Origin: Myxococcales bacterium
Lineage (GTDB): Bacteria > Myxococcota_A > Polyangia > Polyangiales > JAFGIB01
Assembly (NCBI GenBank): GCA_029880325.1
Contig: JAOUOP010000019.1
Location: forward strand, 58,994 to 122,993
Length of the DNA: 64,000 nucleotides
Direction of reading: 5' to 3'
The translations under genes were made by a program, and so were the position numbers. How positions within the stretch are numbered: position 1 is the first letter of the stretch; each line of letters opens with the position of its first letter. Under the pieces are notes generated by a model that was given only the letters and a program-made list of their open reading frames with translations, had not been told where the DNA came from and made no database searches. Positions 43,202-51,174 of the stretch are shown here, in pieces.

Positions 43202-43858
43202 TCATGCCCGGGCCCGGTGCTGGATCAGGGTGAGCAGGGCCGACAGCAGCAGCATCAGGCCCAGCAGTACGGTGGCCAGGCCGACGGCGGTCTCGAATTG
43301 GCCCATCTGGGTGTGCATCAGGATGGCGGTGGTCAGCACCCGGGTCTCGCCCTGGATGTTGCCGCCGACCATCATGACGGCTCCCACCTCCGACAGGATG
43401 CTGCCGAGGCCGGCGATCACCGCCGACAAGAGCCCCGTGCGCAGCTCGCGCAGCAGCAAGAGCAGCCGATAGGGGCCGGCGATACCCAGGGTCTGCACCT
43501 GCAGCGACCAGGTCTCGTCGAGCGCAGCGATGGCCGCGGCGCTGATGGCGATGATCAGGGGCAGGGCGATGATCGACTGGGCCAGCACCATGCCGCCCTG
43601 GGTGTACATCAGCCCGAGCGAGCCCAGCGGGTGGTTGCGCCAAAGCAGCAGCGCCACCAGCAGGCCCACCACCACCGGTGGCGCTCCCATGCCGGCGTTG
43701 ACCAGGCTCAGCAGCAGGCGGCGACCGGCAAAGTGACGGCTGCCCAGCCACAATCCCAGGGGCAGGCCCAGGCATACGGCGACACTCAGGGCGCTGAGGC
43801 TGACCTTCAGCGTGCGCAGGGTGATCTCGAGTACGCCCACGAGCGCCGGGTCGCTCAC
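43202..43858 (-). CDS. Tungstate ABC transporter permease (TupB-like)
   Basis: A 218-residue inner-membrane protein with five to six hydrophobic helices (SVAVCLGLPLGLWLG, PPVVVGLLVALLLW, LAQSIIALPLIIAISAAAI, VGLATVLLGLMLLLSALLT). The cytoplasmic EAA-like loop is in LLLLLRELRTGLLSAVIAGLGSILSEVG. The NIQGETRVLTTAILMHTQMGQFE segment is typical of TupB-type tungstate permeases. The GTG start overlaps the stop of the binding-protein gene, so the two are coupled. The ATPase gene is 156 bases downstream, across a tandem repeat. Confidence 0.92.
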   Translation of the reverse strand: MSDPALVGVLEITLRTLKVSLSALSVAVCLGLPLGLWLGSRHFAGRRLLLSLVNAGMGAPPVVVGLLVALLLWRNHPLGSLGLMYTQGGMVLAQSIIALPLIIAISAAAIAALDETWSLQVQTLGIAGPYRLLLLLRELRTGLLSAVIAGLGSILSEVGAVMMVGGNIQGETRVLTTAILMHTQMGQFETAVGLATVLLGLMLLLSALLTLIQHRARA

Positions 43859-44835
43859 GGCGCCTGGGCCCCCGGGGCCGCCAGCGCTTCGTTGGCGTGG
43901 CCGGCGCTGACGGGCGCGGTGCCGGCGATGGGGTGGAACAGGGGCGTGCCGAAGCGTTCGCGCCCGATTTCCCCGATGCGGCGCTGGGTTTCGGGCTCGA
44001 GCAGGTAGTCGACGAGGGCCTGGGCCGCCCGGGCCCGCGTGTTGGGAAAGCGCTTGGGGTCGATGGGCAGCAGGGCGTAGATGTTGCGCAGCGAAGGCTC
44101 GCGCTTCGACAGGGCCAAAAGTTGGGTCTTGTCCTTGAAGGCCAGGAAGGTGCCCAGGTCGCTCAGGATGTAGGCGCGTTTTTCGCCCGCCACCTGCAGC
44201 GATAGCCCCATGCCACCGCCGGTTTCCGTAAGTCCCGGCAGGGCGCCGTCGCCCTCGAGCCCGGCCGCCTTCAGCAGCGCCTGCTCGCGTTTGTGCGTGC
44301 CCGAGTCGTCGCCGCGGCTGATGAAGGGCGCGCCCTTGCGGGCGATGCCGCGCAGGGCCTCCTCGATCGTCTCGGCCTTGCCCACCGCGGCCGGGTCGTC
44401 GGCGGGGCCCGCGATCACGAAGTAGTTCTCCATCAGCACGATGCGTTGTCGCGCGATGCCCTCGTCGACCAGCCTTTGCTCGGCGGCAGGCGCGTGGGTC
44501 AGCAGCAGGTCGGCGGCGCCGTCGCGCCCCATGCGCAGGGCCGCGCCAGTGCCGACGGCCACCGGCCGCACGCGCACGCCGCTCTGCTTCTCGAAGTCGG
44601 GCAGGAGCGCGTCGAGCAGGCCCGTGTCGCGCACGCTGGTGGTGGTGGCGAGGATCAGCTCGCGCTCGGCAGCCGGGGTCTTTGCTGCGGCTGCGGCTTC
44701 GGAACGCTCTTCGCCAGGGGTCGCGGCTTGCGGCTGCGGGTCCGGGGCGTCAGTGCAGGCCAGGACGGTCCCCAGCCAGATCGCAGTGATCAGGTGGATG
44801 GGGGTCCGGTGGGCGGGGTTCCGGGCGCGTTTCAC
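43855..44835 (-). CDS. Tungstate-binding lipoprotein (TupA-like)
   Basis: A 326-residue solute-binding protein. The signal segment ends GTVLACTDA, with lipobox VLAC, so it is a lipid-anchored periplasmic protein. The oxyanion-binding N-terminus ILATTTSVRDTGLLDALLP carries the TTTS motif that separates TupA from ModA. DLLLTHAPAAEQRLVDEG and PFISRGDDSGTHKREQALL are other TupA landmarks. It captures tungstate for the TupB-like permease. Start is GTG 44835. The Ala/Glu-rich stretch after the lipobox is a flexible tether. Confidence 0.92.
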   Translation of the reverse strand: MKRARNPAHRTPIHLITAIWLGTVLACTDAPDPQPQAATPGEERSEAAAAAKTPAAERELILATTTSVRDTGLLDALLPDFEKQSGVRVRPVAVGTGAALRMGRDGAADLLLTHAPAAEQRLVDEGIARQRIVLMENYFVIAGPADDPAAVGKAETIEEALRGIARKGAPFISRGDDSGTHKREQALLKAAGLEGDGALPGLTETGGGMGLSLQVAGEKRAYILSDLGTFLAFKDKTQLLALSKREPSLRNIYALLPIDPKRFPNTRARAAQALVDYLLEPETQRRIGEIGRERFGTPLFHPIAGTAPVSAGHANEALAAPGAQAP

Positions 44836-44899
44836 GGCGCTTAACTACCGCGGATCGCCTGTGAAGTCGCCCGGATCGTGGTGCGGCGGCGAAGCCCCT

Positions 44900-45793
44900 T
44901 CAGGGGCCGACGGGGCATTGGCCGGGCGGCGGCACGGGCTCCGGCACCGCTGCCGGCGCGTCGGTCTGGGCGCCGGGCGGCGCTGCGCTCGCGGTGTCTG
45001 CTGTACCCGCATCGCTGGGACTCGTGCTGCCGGAGCCTGCAAGCGGCGCGACCTGCATCGCGCAGTCTTCGTCAGGGCCGCCCAGCAGGAGTTCGACGGA
45101 GCCGCCGTAGCTGAAGTCGTCGCTCAGACGCAGCGGCTCGGAAAGCGGCGCCAGCTCGAGGCGACCCTCGAGCCAGGCCTGCTCGCCGTGCTGGGCGCAG
45201 GCGTCGCGGGTGTCCTCCAGGCACTGCATGTCGCAGAGGTCCCAGCTGGCGGCCGCGTCGAGATCCGCTTCGGGATCGAGCGTGCCGCACATGCTCTGGG
45301 AGCATTGCTGGTACTCGGGGCAGCCCAGTCCATCCAGGTCGCCGCGCGTATACAGGGCCAAGACGCGGTCGCCGACGGCCAACTCGATGCAGCTGTCGCC
45401 GCACGGCAGCGTGCCGCGCCAGGAGCCGCCCACCACGCCACCGCTGCTCAAGGGGCAGTCGCTGGCGCCGGCGTCTTCGTCGCCACCGCTCGATGGCGGA
45501 CAGAACCCACCGCCCATGACCTCATCGATCTCGAGCTCCACGCGTCCCCCGGGAAAGGCGGTCACCGTGGCCTCCAGCGCGGTCCAGCCCTGGAAGCTCT
45601 GGCAGATGCAGTCCTCGGCTCGCCGCTCGGCTGCCGCCGCGTCGATCGAGCTGCTGCCTCCGGGGCCCCCGTCATCGGGGTTCTGATCGCCCACGATCGG
45701 TCCCGGATCGGCACCTTCAGTGCCCGATTGGCCGCTGCTGCAGGCCACCAAAAGCAGACCCAGTACTGTCCATCGATTCGTCCATCTAGCCAT
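44900..45793 (-). CDS. Cysteine-rich lipoprotein of unknown function
   Basis: I recognise no family. The 297-residue product starts at ATG 45793, preceded by GGAGG at good spacing, and has a signal ending LGLLLVACSSG (lipobox LVAC). The mature part is rich in Asp/Ser/Gly and contains about a dozen cysteines (CICQSF, FCPPSSGG, PCGDSCIEL, LGCPEYQQCSQSMCG, LCDMQCLEDTRDAC), which suggests a disulphide-stabilised small domain with a SWRG/GDRVLALY beta core. The tail is Pro/Ala-rich. It lies upstream of and on the same strand as the tungstate-binding gene (64 bases), and divergent from a DUF4423 regulator gene that may control it. Confidence 0.7.
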   Translation of the reverse strand: MARWTNRWTVLGLLLVACSSGQSGTEGADPGPIVGDQNPDDGGPGGSSSIDAAAAERRAEDCICQSFQGWTALEATVTAFPGGRVELEIDEVMGGGFCPPSSGGDEDAGASDCPLSSGGVVGGSWRGTLPCGDSCIELAVGDRVLALYTRGDLDGLGCPEYQQCSQSMCGTLDPEADLDAAASWDLCDMQCLEDTRDACAQHGEQAWLEGRLELAPLSEPLRLSDDFSYGGSVELLLGGPDEDCAMQVAPLAGSGSTSPSDAGTADTASAAPPGAQTDAPAAVPEPVPPPGQCPVGP

Positions 45794-45881
45794 GATCGCC
45801 TCCGTCGGGACGGGAACCCACACTGGCAGTATGGGCACGGCCGACGCCGGACAAAAGGCGAATCTCTACCGCTTTCAAACA

Positions 45882-45894
45882 TATCACCTCCCAT
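45882..45894 (-). promoter_or_regulatory. Perfect Shine-Dalgarno before an out-of-frame ATG
   Basis: On the minus strand GGAGGTGAT, a nine-base match to the 16S anti-Shine-Dalgarno, is followed directly by ATG (45882). This starts a frame different from the lipoprotein gene; it encodes MFESGRDSPFV and then CPYCQC before running into the lipoprotein coding region. It may initiate a short leader peptide that affects translation of the lipoprotein, or it may be chance. Confidence 0.3.
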
Positions 45895-45906
45895 TTGCGC
45901 GCAAAT
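45893..45906. promoter_or_regulatory. Perfect 14-bp palindrome, candidate operator
   Basis: ATTTGCGCGCAAAT is its own reverse complement. It sits between the divergent lipoprotein and DUF4423 regulator genes, 13 bases before the regulator's likely GTG start, and is followed by ACGTGCAA, which resembles a half site. This position suits an operator for autoregulation by the HTH protein. Confidence 0.5.
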
Positions 45907-45918
45907 ACGTGCAATAAC

Positions 45919-46911
45919 GTGAACGTGGAGCCGGCAGCACGTGAGGTTCTGAGGGCGATCCGCGGACCCCGTTCGCAGGTCGGCTTCGCCCGTCGGCTCG
46001 GCTACCGCGCCAACCCGGTGGCCAATTGGGAGAGCGGGCGGCGTTTCCCCACGGCGCTCGAAACGCTGCGGGCCTGCGGCCGGGTGGGCATCGACGTCCA
46101 GCGGGCTTTTGAGCGCTTCGTGCCGGCGGCGGCGGCTGGACGCGTCGTCACCGAAGACCTGGCCGGTTGGCTGTCGGAGCTGCGCGGTTCGACTTCCATC
46201 AGCGAGCTATCCCGGCGCAGTGGCCGCTCCCGCTTTGCCGTCAGTCGCTGGCTTTCGGGCCAGGCCCAACCGCGCCTGCCCGACTTCCTGCGCCTTTTGC
46301 AGGCGATGACCGGGCGGGCTTCGGACTTGGTGGCCGAGCTGGTGCCGATCGCGTCGGTACCGACCCTGGAGTCCGACCACCGCCGCCGCCACGCCGCGCG
46401 CGGCCTGGCCTTCGAAGAGCCCTGGACCGAAGCCATTCTCCGCGTGCTCGAACTGTGCGGCGAGCCGGTCGCCAGCGAGCGCGTGGCCCGGGCCCTCGCC
46501 ATCGACCCCGGCCTGGCCCAGCGCTGTCTCTCGCGCCTGCAGGACGCGGGGCTGGTCGAGCCGCGCGGTGACCCCGGAACCGGCGACGCGGGCTACGTCG
46601 TCGTCGGCGAACTCACCGTCGATACCGGGGCGAGCCCGGAGCGCATCCAACACCTCAAAGCCCACTGGACCCGGGTCGCCCTCGAGCGCCTTGCAGCACC
46701 CGGTCCGCAGGATCAATTCGGCTACAACGTCTTCACGGTTTCCGAGCCGGAACTCGAAGCCATCGCCGCCATCCTGCGCGGCGCCTTCCGCGAGATCCGC
46801 TCCCTGGTCGCCAACTCTGAACACAGCGACGCCATCGGTCTCATCAACCTGCAACTGGTTCGCCTCGATCATCCGGCGGGTCCAACGTCCGAGTCCCCGC
46901 AGTCCCCGTAG
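45919..46911 (+). CDS. DUF4423/TIGR02147-type HTH regulator
   Basis: A 330-residue predicted regulator. The N-terminal 130 residues hold two Xre-like helix-turn-helix units: QVGFARRLGYRANPVANWESGRRFPTAL and SISELSRRSGRSRFAVSRWLSGQAQPRLPDFLRLLQ. The C-terminal 170 residues match DUF4423 (TIGR02147 family): WTEAILRVLELCGEPVASERVARAL, LSRLQDAGLVE and ELEAIAAILRGAFREIRSLV. The family is expanded in Fibrobacter, Bdellovibrio and myxobacteria; its ligand is unknown. The start is uncertain: GTG 45919, GTG 45925 or TTG 45895, the last lying inside the palindrome. It is divergent from the cysteine-rich lipoprotein gene, a likely target. Confidence 0.8.
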   Translation: MNVEPAAREVLRAIRGPRSQVGFARRLGYRANPVANWESGRRFPTALETLRACGRVGIDVQRAFERFVPAAAAGRVVTEDLAGWLSELRGSTSISELSRRSGRSRFAVSRWLSGQAQPRLPDFLRLLQAMTGRASDLVAELVPIASVPTLESDHRRRHAARGLAFEEPWTEAILRVLELCGEPVASERVARALAIDPGLAQRCLSRLQDAGLVEPRGDPGTGDAGYVVVGELTVDTGASPERIQHLKAHWTRVALERLAAPGPQDQFGYNVFTVSEPELEAIAAILRGAFREIRSLVANSEHSDAIGLINLQLVRLDHPAGPTSESPQSP

Positions 46912-47036
46912 GTGCCAGGCATGTGAGGGTGGGCCCCCGCGGTTGGCGGCCGACCGGCCCACCGCGAAAAGCCGCGAAGAGCTGCCAGGCTGTTTTCGCG
47001 GCCGGCGACCGCGGCCGCGCCCATCGGCGTGGCACC
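46911..47036. repeat. Imperfect inverted-repeat element with GCTGCCAGG core
   Basis: GGTGCCA (46911-46917) and TGGCACC (47030-47036) bound a 126-base intergenic segment. Inside, CCGCGAAAA (46962-46970) pairs perfectly with TTTTCGCGG (46993-47001) around a 22-base loop that contains GCTGCCAGG. The same core is repeated in tandem at 43081-43177. It lies just before the cyclase gene and could be a small mobile or regulatory element. Confidence 0.55.
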
Positions 47037-47101
47037 GCCCCCGCCACCACGACCCCCCAACCCTTCCCGGTCGCGCCTGGACCGACTACTCTGACGCCTC
47101 C

Positions 47102-50100
47102 ATGCGCTGCGGCCACTGCCACGCCGACAATCGCGACGCGCGCAGGCATTGCGCCGATTGCGGCGCCGCGCTGATGCGTCACTGCCCGGTCTGCGCCTTT
47201 TTGAACCGCGTCGACGAGCGCTTCTGCGGTGGCTGCGGGGCCGACCGCCGCGCCGAGGCCGAGCGCGACCTGGGGCTGCTGTCGGACCGCACTTCCGCGC
47301 CCCCTGTGTCGCCGCCAGCGCCGCCCAATCGCGCCCCGAGCACGCCCCGGGCCCACCCCGAACCCCCGCGCGCTGCCGCCCCCAGGGCCACCGATTCGCG
47401 CCCCGTGGTCGCCCCCCAGCAGGCCGAGCGCCGCCAGTTGACGGTCATGTTCTGCGATTTGGCCGACTCGACGGCCATGTCCCAGTCCCTCGACCCCGAG
47501 GATCTGGGCGAGCTCAACCGCGCCTACCAGGACGCGGCCACCGCCGCCATCGAGCGCTTCGGCGGTTACGTGGCCCGCTACATGGGCGATGGTGTGCTGG
47601 CCTACTTCGGCTATCCCCACGCCCACGAGGACGACCCCGAGCGGGCCGTCCGCGCCGCCCTCTCCCTGATCGACGCCGTGCAGGCCCTGTCCCTCGAGCA
47701 GGGCGCCGACAAGGGCGTCGAGCTGCACGTGCGCGCCGGCATCGCCACCGGACGCGTGGTCGTGGGCGAGCTGGTGGGCGAGGCCGCCGCCCAGGAGCGC
47801 ACGGTGGTGGGCGAGACCCCGAACCTTGCCGCGCGCCTGCAGAGCTTGGCCGCGCCCGACAACGTGGTGGTCTCCGGAGCCACCTGCGCCCTGCTCGGCG
47901 ATCGCTTCGTGCTCGAGGATCTCGGCGCCCGCACGCTCAAGGGCTTCAACCAGCCCCAACGCGCCTACCGCGTCGATCACGCCCGCGCCCGCGCCGAGAC
48001 CACCACCGCACCCGCCCCCGGCCGCGACGGCAGCACGCCGCTGTCGGGCCGCGACGTGGAGTTGATGCTGTTGCTCGACCGCTGGGAGCGGGCCCGCTCC
48101 GGCGACGGTCAGGTGATGCTGCTATGCGGCGAGGCCGGCTTCGGCAAGACGCGCCTTAGCACGGAGTTATGCCGACGCGTTTCACCGGAGGCCGCCGCCG
48201 TGGTGCGCTTCGAGACCTCCGCCTTTCACGAGGGCAGCGCCCTGTACCCGGTGTTGCAGTCGCTGCTGCGTCGCGCCGGCATCCACGAGCACGCCGATGC
48301 GGAGACCCGGCGCCTCGAACTCGAGCACTTTTTGGCGGCCAGCGCCGAAGACCCGCGGGCCGCGGTGGCGGTGCTGGCACCGCTCCTGTCCCTGGCCACG
48401 CCCGACGATTACCCGGAGGTCAAGCTCGAAGCCGCCGCGCGCATGGAGCGCGCCTTCGAGATCCTGCAGGCCGAACTCGTGCAGCGAGCCCACAGCGGCC
48501 CCCTTTTGCTCATCGGCGACGGGCTGCACGCCGCCGACCCGACCACCCTGAGTTTCATCGATCGTTTGGTGGAACTCGCGCCGCAGCACGCCATGCTGGC
48601 CCTTTTGACCTACCGCCCGCCGCTGGAGCGCGGCTGGAGCAGCCGGCGCAACGTGGGCGTGCTGGATCTGGGCCGCCTCCGCCGCGCCGACGTGGAGGCC
48701 ATCGCCCACGCCATCGCCGGCGACCCCCCGATCGCCGAGGCGGTACTGGCCCTGGTCGCCGAGCGCACCGACGGCGTGCCGCTCTTCGTCGAGGAGTTGA
48801 CCCGCGCGCTGGTCGCCTCGGGTGATCTGGTGGAGCGCGCCGGTCGTCGCGAGCTTTTCGATCGCCGTCGCCTGGCGGCGATTCCGGCGACCGTCCAGGA
48901 CTCGCTGATGGCGCGCCTCGATCGCATGGGCGAAGCCAAGGCATTGGCACAGGTGGCCGCCGTGGTGGGCCGCCAGGTTTCGAGCGCCGTGCTCGCACAC
49001 ATGTTGGACCGCCCCGCGTCCGAGCTGGAGGCCGCGATCGAACCGCTGGTCGAGGGCCAGGTCTTGACCTGCAGTCGAAGTGGCGGCTCTGCGCTCTACA
49101 CCTTTCGCCAGGCCCTGTTGCGCGACGCGGCCTACGAAAGTCTGCTTCTCAGCCGACGCAAGCAGCTGCACGGGCGCGCGGCCGCGGCCCTGACGAGCCT
49201 TGATCCGGAGTTGCAAGCCCGGGAGCCCGAGCTATTCGGGCACCATCACAGCCTCGCGGGGCAACACGCCGAGGCGCTCGACTGCTTTGGGCAGGCGGCG
49301 ACCCTGGCCCAGCAGCGTAGCGCCCACGCCGAGGCGATGGCCCACGCACGCGCGGCCCTGGAGGCGCTGTCGCAGCTGCCCGTCGTCGAGCGCGACAGCG
49401 ACGCCTTGCTGGGTCGGCGGCTCTCGCTTTCGCTGGCGTTGGCCGCAAGCGCTCGACTCTGCGAACGCTTTGATGACGCCCTGGCCGCACTCGACAGCGC
49501 CGGCCGCCTGGCGCGCGAGCACGGTCGCCTCGCCGAGCTGACCCAGGTGCACGCCCTGCGAGGTGGCATCTATTTTCTGCAAGGCCGCGCCGACGAAAGC
49601 CTGCAAGAGCAGCGCAAGGCGCTCGACGTGGCTGTCGAAACCGGCGGCGCCGAGCGCGTCGCCCAGGCCCATGGTGGTCTCGGCGACGCTTTCTACCAGA
49701 GCGGCGATATCCAGAGCGCCATAGTGCACTTCGAACGCTGCATCGAGATCAGCCGACAGCACGGCTTTGACGGCATCACCGCCGCCCATCTACCCATGCT
49801 CGGCGTCATGCATGTCTTCATGATGGAAGTGCGGCGCGGTGAGCGGCTGTCCCGGGAGGGCGTCGAGATCGCGGCGCGCTGCAAGCATCTGCGCGCCATG
49901 ATGGTCGCCGGTGGCGTGCTCGCCGAGACGCTTTATGAGATTGGCGACATCGAGGAAGCCGAGAAGCACCGCCAGCAGTACATGGAGATCGCCCAGCAGC
50001 TGGGCGCCGCGACCTTCATGGCCTTCGGTCAGCTCTACCGCGGCCGCTACCTGGCCTTCGCCGGGCAGTACGATGAGGCCCGCGAATACGCCGATCGGGC

Positions 50101-50605
50101 CGAGACCTACGGCCGCGGCGGTGCGTTCTTCCAGTCGCTGATGCCCTTCGTCTGCGGCATCCGGGTCGCCAGCGCCGAGAGCCTCGAGCAATTCGAGTCG
50201 GAGCTGGCCGGGGCGCGAGAAGTCATCGCCAGCTCGGGCGGTAACTTCGGGCTATTTTGGTATTTTCCGCTGCTGATCGAGGGCGCATTGCTCACAGCGC
50301 AGTGGTCCGAGGTGGAGCAGTTGATCGAGCAACTCCTGATTCGCCCTTTCGCAACCGGTGCCAGGGGTCTCACCTACTGCGTGGAGCGCGCCCGGGCGCT
50401 CATGCAATGGGCGCGCGGTGGGCCCAGCGACGCCCGCCGCGCGCTTCTCGTCGAGCTGCTCGAACGCGCCCAAAGCGCCCCGCTGCGGACCCAAGTCCCG
50501 CTGCTCGAAGCCGCCCTCGACGGTCGCTGGCCGGCCAGCGCCGCGCGCTACAGCAATCCCGCCGCCGCTGCGGTCGACCCCGATACGGTCGCAGCCGACG
50601 CTTGA
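47102..50605 (+). CDS. Zinc-ribbon class III cyclase with AAA ATPase and TPR repeats
   Basis: An 1167-residue protein. Residues 1-45 are a double zinc ribbon (CGHCHADN...CADCG and CPVC...CGGCG), followed by a Pro-rich linker. Residues about 115-290 are a class III nucleotidyl cyclase: metal Asp residues in MFCDLADSTAMS and RYMGDGVLAYFGYP, and VVGETPNLAARLQ with the Asn and Arg that bind ribose and stabilise the transition state. A STAND/AAA ATPase follows, with intact Walker A GEAGFGKTRLS (about residue 342) and Walker B LLLIGDGLHAAD. The C-terminal half is TPR-like. This architecture is widespread in rhizobia and myxobacteria. It could make cAMP sensed by the two-domain cNMP protein at 19011. 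The ATG lacks a clear ribosome site. Confidence 0.9.
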   Translation: MRCGHCHADNRDARRHCADCGAALMRHCPVCAFLNRVDERFCGGCGADRRAEAERDLGLLSDRTSAPPVSPPAPPNRAPSTPRAHPEPPRAAAPRATDSRPVVAPQQAERRQLTVMFCDLADSTAMSQSLDPEDLGELNRAYQDAATAAIERFGGYVARYMGDGVLAYFGYPHAHEDDPERAVRAALSLIDAVQALSLEQGADKGVELHVRAGIATGRVVVGELVGEAAAQERTVVGETPNLAARLQSLAAPDNVVVSGATCALLGDRFVLEDLGARTLKGFNQPQRAYRVDHARARAETTTAPAPGRDGSTPLSGRDVELMLLLDRWERARSGDGQVMLLCGEAGFGKTRLSTELCRRVSPEAAAVVRFETSAFHEGSALYPVLQSLLRRAGIHEHADAETRRLELEHFLAASAEDPRAAVAVLAPLLSLATPDDYPEVKLEAAARMERAFEILQAELVQRAHSGPLLLIGDGLHAADPTTLSFIDRLVELAPQHAMLALLTYRPPLERGWSSRRNVGVLDLGRLRRADVEAIAHAIAGDPPIAEAVLALVAERTDGVPLFVEELTRALVASGDLVERAGRRELFDRRRLAAIPATVQDSLMARLDRMGEAKALAQVAAVVGRQVSSAVLAHMLDRPASELEAAIEPLVEGQVLTCSRSGGSALYTFRQALLRDAAYESLLLSRRKQLHGRAAAALTSLDPELQAREPELFGHHHSLAGQHAEALDCFGQAATLAQQRSAHAEAMAHARAALEALSQLPVVERDSDALLGRRLSLSLALAASARLCERFDDALAALDSAGRLAREHGRLAELTQVHALRGGIYFLQGRADESLQEQRKALDVAVETGGAERVAQAHGGLGDAFYQSGDIQSAIVHFERCIEISRQHGFDGITAAHLPMLGVMHVFMMEVRRGERLSREGVEIAARCKHLRAMMVAGGVLAETLYEIGDIEEAEKHRQQYMEIAQQLGAATFMAFGQLYRGRYLAFAGQYDEAREYADRAETYGRGGAFFQSLMPFVCGIRVASAESLEQFESELAGAREVIASSGGNFGLFWYFPLLIEGALLTAQWSEVEQLIEQLLIRPFATGARGLTYCVERARALMQWARGGPSDARRALLVELLERAQSAPLRTQVPLLEAALDGRWPASAARYSNPAAAAVDPDTVAADA

Positions 50606-50763
50606 CGCGTAGCTCTCCCTCGTCTCTCCCATCTTCGAGCCCAAGGGCGCAGATCGGCGGGGATTTGACTACCTATGGCTACCTGCACACGGGTCTGAAC
50701 CGGGCACACGGAGCGCAGCATTTGCTCTTCACCGCCCACCGTCTGCGCAAGTGCTGCGCGCTG

Positions 50764-50790
50764 GCCCGCTGAACACCCGATTCAGCGGGC
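50764..50790 (+). terminator. Strong hairpin, possible terminator
   Basis: GCCCGCTGAA (50764-50773) and TTCAGCGGGC (50781-50790) form a perfect 10-bp stem with a 7-base loop, 159 bases after the cyclase stop. No U-run follows, so if it ends transcription it is of the U-less kind common in G+C-rich genomes; it could also isolate the next promoter. Confidence 0.45.
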
Positions 50791-50799
50791 AAAGTGCCC

Positions 50800-50815
50800 T
50801 GGCATATGTGCTGCA
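50800..50815 (+). promoter_or_regulatory. Candidate sigma-54 promoter
   Basis: TGGCATA-TGTG-CTGCA fits the -24/-12 consensus TGGCAYR-N4-TTGCW with one mismatch, and GG and GC are at the exact required distance. Transcription would start about 40 bases before the ATG of the small charged protein. Myxobacteria use many sigma-54 promoters. Confidence 0.4.
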
Positions 50816-50866
50816 TGGCGATCGAAGCAGGGCGCGCTGGGCGGCCCAAACTCAGTGGAGGTTGTC

Positions 50867-51124
50867 ATGAGTCGCAGACGATCCAAGTCCAAGAGGCACT
50901 CCCGTCACGAGTCGGAGATTCTCTTCGATGATCCGGAGCGGGATTTCGAACCGGAGATGGACTGGGAGCAGGAGGGGGAGCGCGAATTGCGCTCGGCCTT
51001 CTCGAGCGTTCCGCCCGACGACTACTTTGACGACGACGACGAGCCCTTCGAGGATCTCGACATGCCCTTCGCGGATGACGCGCGCCGTCGCGGCGGCTAC
51101 CGCGACATGGACGACTGGGGCTGA
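50867..51124 (+). CDS. Small highly charged protein
   Basis: An 85-residue protein of no recognised family. The first 16 residues are very basic (MSRRRSKSKRHSRHES); the rest is very acidic with few hydrophobic residues (PPDDYFDDDDEPFEDLD), and it ends in RDMDDWG. It is surely disordered and could bind nucleic acid or a basic partner. TGGAGG ends 5 bases before the ATG at 50867, a strong sign that it is expressed. A sigma-54-like promoter lies upstream. The gamma-glutamyltransferase gene follows after 50 bases. Confidence 0.65.
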   Translation: MSRRRSKSKRHSRHESEILFDDPERDFEPEMDWEQEGERELRSAFSSVPPDDYFDDDDEPFEDLDMPFADDARRRGGYRDMDDWG

Positions 51125-51174
51125 GTTCGCCGTCCTTTGCGAGCCTGGAGCCACCCGCGCTCGCCGTTCCCTGA

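Larger units (their letters stand above)
50606..50866. other. Intergenic region with hairpin and promoter-like site
   Basis: There is no gene. It contains a perfect 10-bp hairpin (50764-50790) and a sigma-54-like site (50800-50815), annotated separately. Confidence 0.5.

Noticed and set aside
46568..47101. N-terminal extension of the cyclase by 178 residues
   Set aside because: It overlaps the end of the DUF4423 gene in another frame and crosses a repeat element; the zinc ribbon right after ATG 47102 is the natural N-terminus.
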